NCBI GenBank assembly: GCA_030624945.1
Contig: JAUXJB010000040.1
Location: forward strand, 1 to 10,379
Length of the DNA stretch: 10,379 bases
From: Deltaproteobacteria bacterium
GTDB lineage: Bacteria > Myxococcota_A > UBA9160 > SZUA-336
Direction: 5' to 3'
The notes under the pieces: generated by a model
The model's input: the letters and a program-made list of their open reading frames with translations, nothing else
Database searches by the model: none
What the model was told of the DNA's origin: nothing
Shown here: positions 6,358-10,379 of the stretch, piece by piece
Layout: each line of letters opens with the position of its first letter
Position numbering within the stretch: position 1 is the stretch's first letter
Position numbers and translations under genes: made by a program

Positions 6358-7601
6358 CGGTGCTCCCGGCGCAAGCTCAGCGCGATAACGTCGTCGCGCA
6401 ACGCGGCGGCATCACCATCGAAACCGCTGCTCCGCAGGTAGTGTGCGAATCCCGCGAGGCGCAGCTCCCCCGACACCCGGTCGGGTAGGGCGGCATTCAG
6501 CTGCGCGAGATTCTTGACCCTCTGTCTGCGCCCGACCCTGCGGCGGAACAGGACGCGTCCGTAGTCCAGGAGCTTCGGGGTGGCGCCGGGCGACCAGACC
6601 ACGTTGTTCGCCTTGAGGTCTGCGTGATAGATGCCGCGCCGGTGCAGCGCGCCGAGCAGCTCGCCCAGCGCCTGCGCCATCTCGAGGCGTGTGCTCTCAC
6701 CGGCCCGCTCGAACTCGGTGTCGACCCAGTCCGAGAGATTTGCGCCGGCGTCCTCCATCACCAGCCAGCGGCCCGACCAGGCCAGCGCGCGGGCCGTGCG
6801 AATGCCGCGGGACTCCAGCCCTTGGGCGCCGAGCCAGGCGGTCCGGGCGGCGCGTCTTGACTTGTGCTCCTTTGCGATCCAGCCGCGGGCGGCGCGGAAG
6901 ATCCTGGAGCTCGGCCCCTGCTTGAGCAGCGGGCAGTCCTCTACACCTTCGAGTGTTGTGCGAAGAGCGTCCGCGTCGATCTCGCGGCGGCGGAATCCGG
7001 GAGCGCCGGCGAACTCGAAGGCCGTGAAGACGGAGCTCTCCTTGGTGGCGCGACGACTGCGGCTGCGCCAGTGCGTGTGCGCGCGACGATCGCGCCAGAA
7101 GCGCACCTCCCGCAAAACGTCGGGTAACGGCTCGCCCAGCGAGTAGGCCAGGTAGCCCAGCTCGCGGCGGCGCAAGAACCGCGGGGTGGCGGGCAAGAAG
7201 TGCATCCGCTGGAGGTCCAGGAGCAGCGCTTGGCCGTCGCAGATGAGGATGTTCCCGAGGTGCAGATCCCCGTGCAGAACCCCGCTCTGGTGCATGCGTT
7301 GCACGACGGGCAGGATCCGATCGAGGTCGGCGCGCTCGGCCAGGCGACCGTCGCGCCAGCGCGTCGCGATCCAGTCGTCCCCGACCTCCACGAGCTCGGG
7401 CACGGGGACGCCTCTCTCCGCTGCGCGGCGCAACGCGCGCGCCTCGTGTCGAGGTGTTCGCGAGGGGCGAAGCCAGAGCTTGAGCAGCAGATCTCCCGAG
7501 CGCGCGACGATCCGCACGGGGCTTCGCTTGAGAATCTCGACCTGCGAGGATGTCCGCCCCGCGCGCAGCTCGGCCGCCAGCTCTGCGGGGGCCTCCCTCA
7601 C
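6318..7601 (-). CDS. Tandem two-domain lipopolysaccharide core kinase (WaaP/InaA/KdkA type)
   Basis: A 427-residue protein with two complete kinase-like domains. The first has a candidate ATP lysine at Lys41, catalytic loop HGDLHLGN (110-117) and metal-binding Asp129 in LLLDLQR, resembling KdkA/WaaP enzymes. The second has Lys244 in WIAKEHKS, loop HADLKANN (326-333) and Asp346 in LLDYGRV; the stretch GLESRGIRTARALAW (261-275) is typical of the InaA lipopolysaccharide kinase family. WaaP-type enzymes use ATP to phosphorylate heptose, and KdkA phosphorylates Kdo. The GTG at 7601 is chosen because it overlaps the glycosyltransferase stop (GTGA) and has GAGGG about 7 bases upstream; a GTG at 7652 lies inside the upstream gene. 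The waaG-kinase order matches known core loci. Single-domain members are around 250 residues, so this looks like a fusion or duplication. Which sugars are phosphorylated cannot be read from the sequence. Confidence 0.85.
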   Translation of the reverse strand: MREAPAELAAELRAGRTSSQVEILKRSPVRIVARSGDLLLKLWLRPSRTPRHEARALRRAAERGVPVPELVEVGDDWIATRWRDGRLAERADLDRILPVVQRMHQSGVLHGDLHLGNILICDGQALLLDLQRMHFLPATPRFLRRRELGYLAYSLGEPLPDVLREVRFWRDRRAHTHWRSRSRRATKESSVFTAFEFAGAPGFRRREIDADALRTTLEGVEDCPLLKQGPSSRIFRAARGWIAKEHKSRRAARTAWLGAQGLESRGIRTARALAWSGRWLVMEDAGANLSDWVDTEFERAGESTRLEMAQALGELLGALHRRGIYHADLKANNVVWSPGATPKLLDYGRVLFRRRVGRRQRVKNLAQLNAALPDRVSGELRLAGFAHYLRSSGFDGDAAALRDDVIALSLRREHRWSGCSSGMIERA

Positions 7602-8686
7602 GGATGGACCCTCGCGTAGAGATCGAGCACGCGATCGGCGTGCACCTGCCACGTCAGTTCCTCCGCGGTGCGTCGCGCCGCTTCCCCGAGTTTCTCGAGC
7701 CCCGCCAGGTCCCGGAGGGCGTCGAACGCCGGCGCGAAGTCCCGGCTGCAGACGAAACCGTTCACGCCGGGCTCGAGTAGCTCCGAGGCGCCGTTCGCCG
7801 GGGTCGTCGCAACGGGCAGGCCCGATGCCATCGCCTCGAGACAGGCGTTCGAGAAGGCGTCGTAGCGGGTGGGCAGCACGAACAGGTCCGCCGCGGCGTG
7901 GAGCGCCTCGACGTCGCTGCGGGGACCCGTGAAGTGCACGCGTTCGGCGACGCCGAGCTGTGCGGCCAGGCGCCGGAAGGGACTCGCGTTGCCCGCCCCG
8001 ACCACGGCCAGGTCTGCCTCGACCGCGCTCTCTGCGAGGCCGCGAATGGCGAGGTCCAGGCCTTTGCGTTCAAAGCCGCTGCCGACGAAGAGCGCCAGCG
8101 GACCCGCTACGCCCAGCGCCTGGCGAATCCGCGTGCGGTGCTGGGCGCGCATGCGCGGATGGAAGCGCTCGCCATCGACCCCGTTGTAGATCGTGACGAG
8201 TCGTTCCGCGGCCACGCCGTAGCGCGCGCGGAGCTCGTCGGCGACCCAGCGAGCATTGCACTGGATGAGCTGCCCTTGGTCGCGAAACACCGCCTCCTCG
8301 ATCGACAGGATCGCGCGGTGGCGCGGCGAGAGCGCGCGCAGGAGTCCCGGCCTTCGGTACATGCGCTCCATGTAGGCGGCGTGACTCCCGCCGCCTACGC
8401 GGTAGATCTGCTGGTGGCGCGTGCGAGAGAAGCTGTGCACGATGTCGAAGCGACCCCGTGTCGCCTCGGCCGCTCGGCGCGAGAAGCGACGCACTCGCAG
8501 CGGCTGCCATGCGCTCGAGCTGCGCAGGGCCACCTGGGACACACCTTTGGGCAGCGGATCCCGTGCCTCGCGACAGATGACCGTCACGAGGACCTGACGT
8601 CGCGCGAGCTCGCGCACCAGCTGCAGAGCGGAGGCCTCGACCCCGCCCGACCCCCCGAAACGCTCGATCACGATCGCGACCCGCAC
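7598..8686 (-). CDS. Glycosyltransferase family 4, WaaG/RfaG-like
   Basis: A 362-residue GT-B glycosyltransferase expected to add a hexose (glucose in classical WaaG) to the heptose region of the core at the inner face of the membrane. VRVAIVIERFGGSGGVEASA (1-20) is the N-terminal glycine-rich acceptor-domain opening. HSFSRTRHQQIYRVGGGSHA (84-103) is characteristic of RfaG-type enzymes. NGVDGERFHP (168-177), FVGSGFERKGLD (200-211) and YDAFSNACLEAMASGLP (275-291) form the donor-sugar domain; the EX7E motif appears as Asp276-x7-Glu284. The GTG at 8686 is chosen because it begins exactly at the first beta strand; the frame stays open far upstream through the antisense of the oppA-like gene, which is coding noise. 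Its ribosome site is weak. It heads the minus-strand unit and overlaps the kinase start by 4 bp. The sugar donor is uncertain. Confidence 0.88.
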   Translation of the reverse strand: MRVAIVIERFGGSGGVEASALQLVRELARRQVLVTVICREARDPLPKGVSQVALRSSSAWQPLRVRRFSRRAAEATRGRFDIVHSFSRTRHQQIYRVGGGSHAAYMERMYRRPGLLRALSPRHRAILSIEEAVFRDQGQLIQCNARWVADELRARYGVAAERLVTIYNGVDGERFHPRMRAQHRTRIRQALGVAGPLALFVGSGFERKGLDLAIRGLAESAVEADLAVVGAGNASPFRRLAAQLGVAERVHFTGPRSDVEALHAAADLFVLPTRYDAFSNACLEAMASGLPVATTPANGASELLEPGVNGFVCSRDFAPAFDALRDLAGLEKLGEAARRTAEELTWQVHADRVLDLYARVHP

Positions 8687-8703
8687 CGCCTGAGGGTAGC
8701 GGA

Positions 8704-8731
8704 CTCGGGGAGAATCTCGGATCCTCCCGAG
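8704..8731. promoter_or_regulatory. Imperfect inverted repeat in the divergent gap upstream of oppA
   Basis: The arms CTCGGGGAG (8704-8712) and CTCCCGAG (8724-8731) can pair over six bases, then two more after a one-base bulge. The repeat ends three bases before the oppA ATG at 8735 and occupies most of the 48-bp divergent gap. It could be an operator or a leader hairpin at the oppA ribosome site. No clear -10/-35 pair was seen here, and chance pairing in GC-rich DNA is a real alternative. Confidence 0.2.
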
Positions 8732-8734
8732 CTC

Positions 8735-10282
8735 ATGCTTCCGGGGGTGCTGGCGCTCGTTGTCCTCGCCTTGGCCTGCCATCCGGTGGGGCAAGAACCC
8801 CCGAGTGGTGAGCTGCGCATCAACCTGGGGACCGAGCCCCCGAGCCTCGACTGGAACCTGGCGACGGACAGCGTCTCGATCACGGTGATCGAGCAGTTGA
8901 TGCGCGGCCTGACACGGCTCGGTCCGGACCTCGAACCCGAGCCGGCCCTGGCCGAGCGCTGGGAGGTATCCGAGGACGGCCGCACCTACACGTTTCATCT
9001 GCGGCGAGACGTCCGTTGGAGCGATGGGGTGCCGCTGCACGCGGAGCAGTTCGTCTACGGCTGGCAGCGTCTGCTCGCTCCCGCGACGGCCGCCGAGTAC
9101 GCCTACTTTCTGTTTCCCGTGACGAACGCCCGTGCGTGGAACGCAGGCGAGCTCGAGGACCCGTCGCAGATCGGGGTTCGCGCTCTGGACGCGCACACGC
9201 TCGAGGTCGAGCTCGAGGACCCCCTCGTCTACTTCCCTTCGCTCGTGAACTTCATGGTGACGTTCCCGGTGCGTCGCGATCTGATCGAGAGGCACGGCGA
9301 TGCCTGGACGGAGCCCGGCAAGATCGAGAGCCTGGGTCCCTTCCTGCTCGACGAGTGGCGTCACGAGTACCGCATCTCGCTGCGTGCCAATCCCGACTAC
9401 TTCGGCGGCCGCCCCCCCCTCGAGCGGATCACGGGCTACATGGTCGAGGAGGCCTCGACGGCCCTGGTGCTCTTCGAGCAGGGTATCCTCGATCTGGTGC
9501 GGCTGCCGCCACTCGAGATCCGGCGCTTCGTCGACAAGCCCACCTATCGCTCCGTAGCGGGCCTGCGCGGCTACTACTACGGCTTCAACACCGAGAAGCC
9601 TCCCTTCGACGACGCGCGCGTGCGACGCGCGTTCGCGCTCGCCATCGACCGCCGTGAGTTTCCGAGGCTGCTGAAGGGCGGCGAGATCCCGGCCGCCTAC
9701 TGGATCCCCCCGGGCATGCCGCACCACAACCCGGAGATCGGGCTGCCATTCGACCCCGAGCGAGCGCGCCGGTTGCTGGCCGAAGCCGGTGTGTCACCCG
9801 GCGAGCTCGACCCGATCACGATCGTCTACAACAGCGACCAGACGCACAAGCTCGTCGCCGAGAAGGTACAGGCCGCCTGGCAGCAGCACCTCGGCGTGCG
9901 GGTCGAGCTTCAGAACCGCGAGTGGAAGGTGTTCCTCAAGGAGCTCAGCGTTGATCCTCCGGCGGTGTACCGACTCGGATGGGGAGCGGACTTTCCCGAT
10001 CCCGACAACTTCATCAACCTGTTCACCTCCTACAGCGCCAACAACCATACGCGCTGGGCAAACCCGCATTACGACGCGCTCGTCCAGCGCGCCGCGCGGG
10101 AGCGGAATCCGGCCGAGCGACAACGCCTCTACGACGAGGCGCAGCGCCTGCTCTGCGAAGAGGACGTCCCGATCATCCCCTTCTTCGTCTCCTCCTTCAA
10201 CTTCGCGGTGTCGGAGCGCGTGCGGGGCTTCGTGCCGAACCCGATGGACATATTCTTTCTGGAGGAGGTGGACGTAGAGTGA
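8735..10282 (+). CDS. oppA: Oligopeptide-binding lipoprotein, ABC importer substrate-binding protein (OppA family, SBP_bac_5)
   Basis: A 515-residue extracytoplasmic solute-binding protein expected to capture peptides or similar solutes for an OppB/C membrane channel. The N-terminus MLPGVLALVVLALAC is a short hydrophobic signal ending in a lipobox-like ALAC with Cys15 as the probable lipidated residue. It lacks the usual Lys or Arg before the hydrophobic core, and no better in-frame start is seen close by. ELRINLGTEPPSLDW (26-40) and ALAERWEVSEDGRTYTFHLR (71-90) are family 5 signatures. Near 282-306 PPFDDARVRRAFALAIDR matches the second lobe. The C-terminus is complete and the length is close to that of known OppA proteins. 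The stop overlaps the oppB-like start (GTGA). The adjoining divergent glycosyltransferase start is only 48 bp away, so the promoter must overlap that gene. Confidence 0.92.
   Translation: MLPGVLALVVLALACHPVGQEPPSGELRINLGTEPPSLDWNLATDSVSITVIEQLMRGLTRLGPDLEPEPALAERWEVSEDGRTYTFHLRRDVRWSDGVPLHAEQFVYGWQRLLAPATAAEYAYFLFPVTNARAWNAGELEDPSQIGVRALDAHTLEVELEDPLVYFPSLVNFMVTFPVRRDLIERHGDAWTEPGKIESLGPFLLDEWRHEYRISLRANPDYFGGRPPLERITGYMVEEASTALVLFEQGILDLVRLPPLEIRRFVDKPTYRSVAGLRGYYYGFNTEKPPFDDARVRRAFALAIDRREFPRLLKGGEIPAAYWIPPGMPHHNPEIGLPFDPERARRLLAEAGVSPGELDPITIVYNSDQTHKLVAEKVQAAWQQHLGVRVELQNREWKVFLKELSVDPPAVYRLGWGADFPDPDNFINLFTSYSANNHTRWANPHYDALVQRAARERNPAERQRLYDEAQRLLCEEDVPIIPFFVSSFNFAVSERVRGFVPNPMDIFFLEEVDVE
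10261..10269 (+). promoter_or_regulatory. Strong Shine-Dalgarno for oppB
   Basis: GGAGGAGGT lies inside the last codons of the oppA-like gene and ends nine bases before the GTG at 10279. It is a near-perfect ribosome binding site and fixes that GTG as the start of the permease gene. Confidence 0.65.
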
Positions 10283-10379
10283 TCCGCTACGCGTTGCTGC
10301 GGCTCCTGCAGGGCATCCCCGTTCTCCTGGTCGTGGCGACCGTGACCTTCGCCCTGCTGCGCTTTCTGCCGGGTGGACC
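10279..10379 (+). CDS. oppB: Oligopeptide ABC importer permease, OppB/DppB family (N-terminal 33 codons)
   Basis: Only the first 33 codons are inside the window; the gene runs off the right edge. The visible peptide starts MIRYALLRLLQGIPVLLVV and continues as one membrane helix ending in FALLRFLPGG. This is the characteristic OppB/DppB N-terminus: a short basic start, the RRLLQxIP-like motif, a first transmembrane helix and then LPGxP. The protein would form half of the inner-membrane channel fed by the adjacent binding protein. The start is set by a 4-bp overlap with the oppA stop and a strong ribosome site. An oppC-like gene would be expected next, outside the window. Confidence 0.85.
   Translation, partial: MIRYALLRLLQGIPVLLVVATVTFALLRFLPGG

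Noticed and set aside
7898..8734. Upstream extension of the oppA frame through the antisense of the glycosyltransferase
   Set aside because: The signal peptide begins at 8735, and the extension is antisense to a clear glycosyltransferase.
9150..9222. Repeated GAGCTCGAGGAC in oppA
   Set aside because: Both copies encode the short peptide ELED in a Glu/Leu-rich region. Codon preference explains this better than a functional repeat.
8687..9727. Upstream extension of the glycosyltransferase frame through the antisense of oppA
   Set aside because: The glycosyltransferase fold begins at 8686. The extension has no family similarity and lies opposite a well-supported binding-protein gene.

Overview
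The window is GC-rich and its genes are tightly packed. Many start with GTG or TTG, and many overlap by 4 bp (ATGA or GTGA). It encodes heptose-containing lipopolysaccharide core functions and outer-membrane-type lipoproteins. This fits a Gram-negative bacterium, most likely a high-GC deltaproteobacterial-type lineage such as Myxococcota or a relative. That placement is inferred from gene content and style, not from a marker gene. I saw no rRNA, tRNA, CRISPR array, insertion sequence or prophage gene.

Layout: (1) Positions 2-2622, plus strand. The tail of a LolA/DUF4292-like protein is coupled to the two ATPase genes of an oligopeptide/dipeptide ABC importer (oppD-like, then oppF-like). An unrecognised 100-residue protein with a strong ribosome binding site follows. 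(2) Positions 2610-8686, minus strand. Six genes look like lipopolysaccharide inner-core assembly. In transcription order they are a WaaG-like family 4 glycosyltransferase, a tandem two-domain WaaP/InaA-type sugar kinase, a Nudix hydrolase, a 179-bp gap with a possible promoter, a radical SAM protein, a WaaF-like heptosyltransferase, and an ADP-heptose synthase nucleotidyltransferase domain (RfaE2/HldE-C). (3) Positions 8735-10379, plus strand. An oligopeptide-binding protein (oppA-like) is followed by the first 33 codons of an oppB-like permease, cut by the window edge.

How the genes work together: the nucleotidyltransferase would make ADP-heptose, the WaaF-like enzyme would add heptose to the core, the WaaG-like enzyme would add a further sugar, and the kinase protein would phosphorylate core sugars. 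The radical SAM and Nudix proteins have no obvious textbook place in this pathway and are the best candidates for an undescribed core modification or a precursor-control step. The peptide importer genes lie on both sides of this oppositely transcribed block. Either one transport system has been split by the block, or two Opp-type systems meet here. The most unusual items are the kinase fusion, the radical SAM protein with extra C-terminal cysteines, and the unknown small protein coupled to oppDF.
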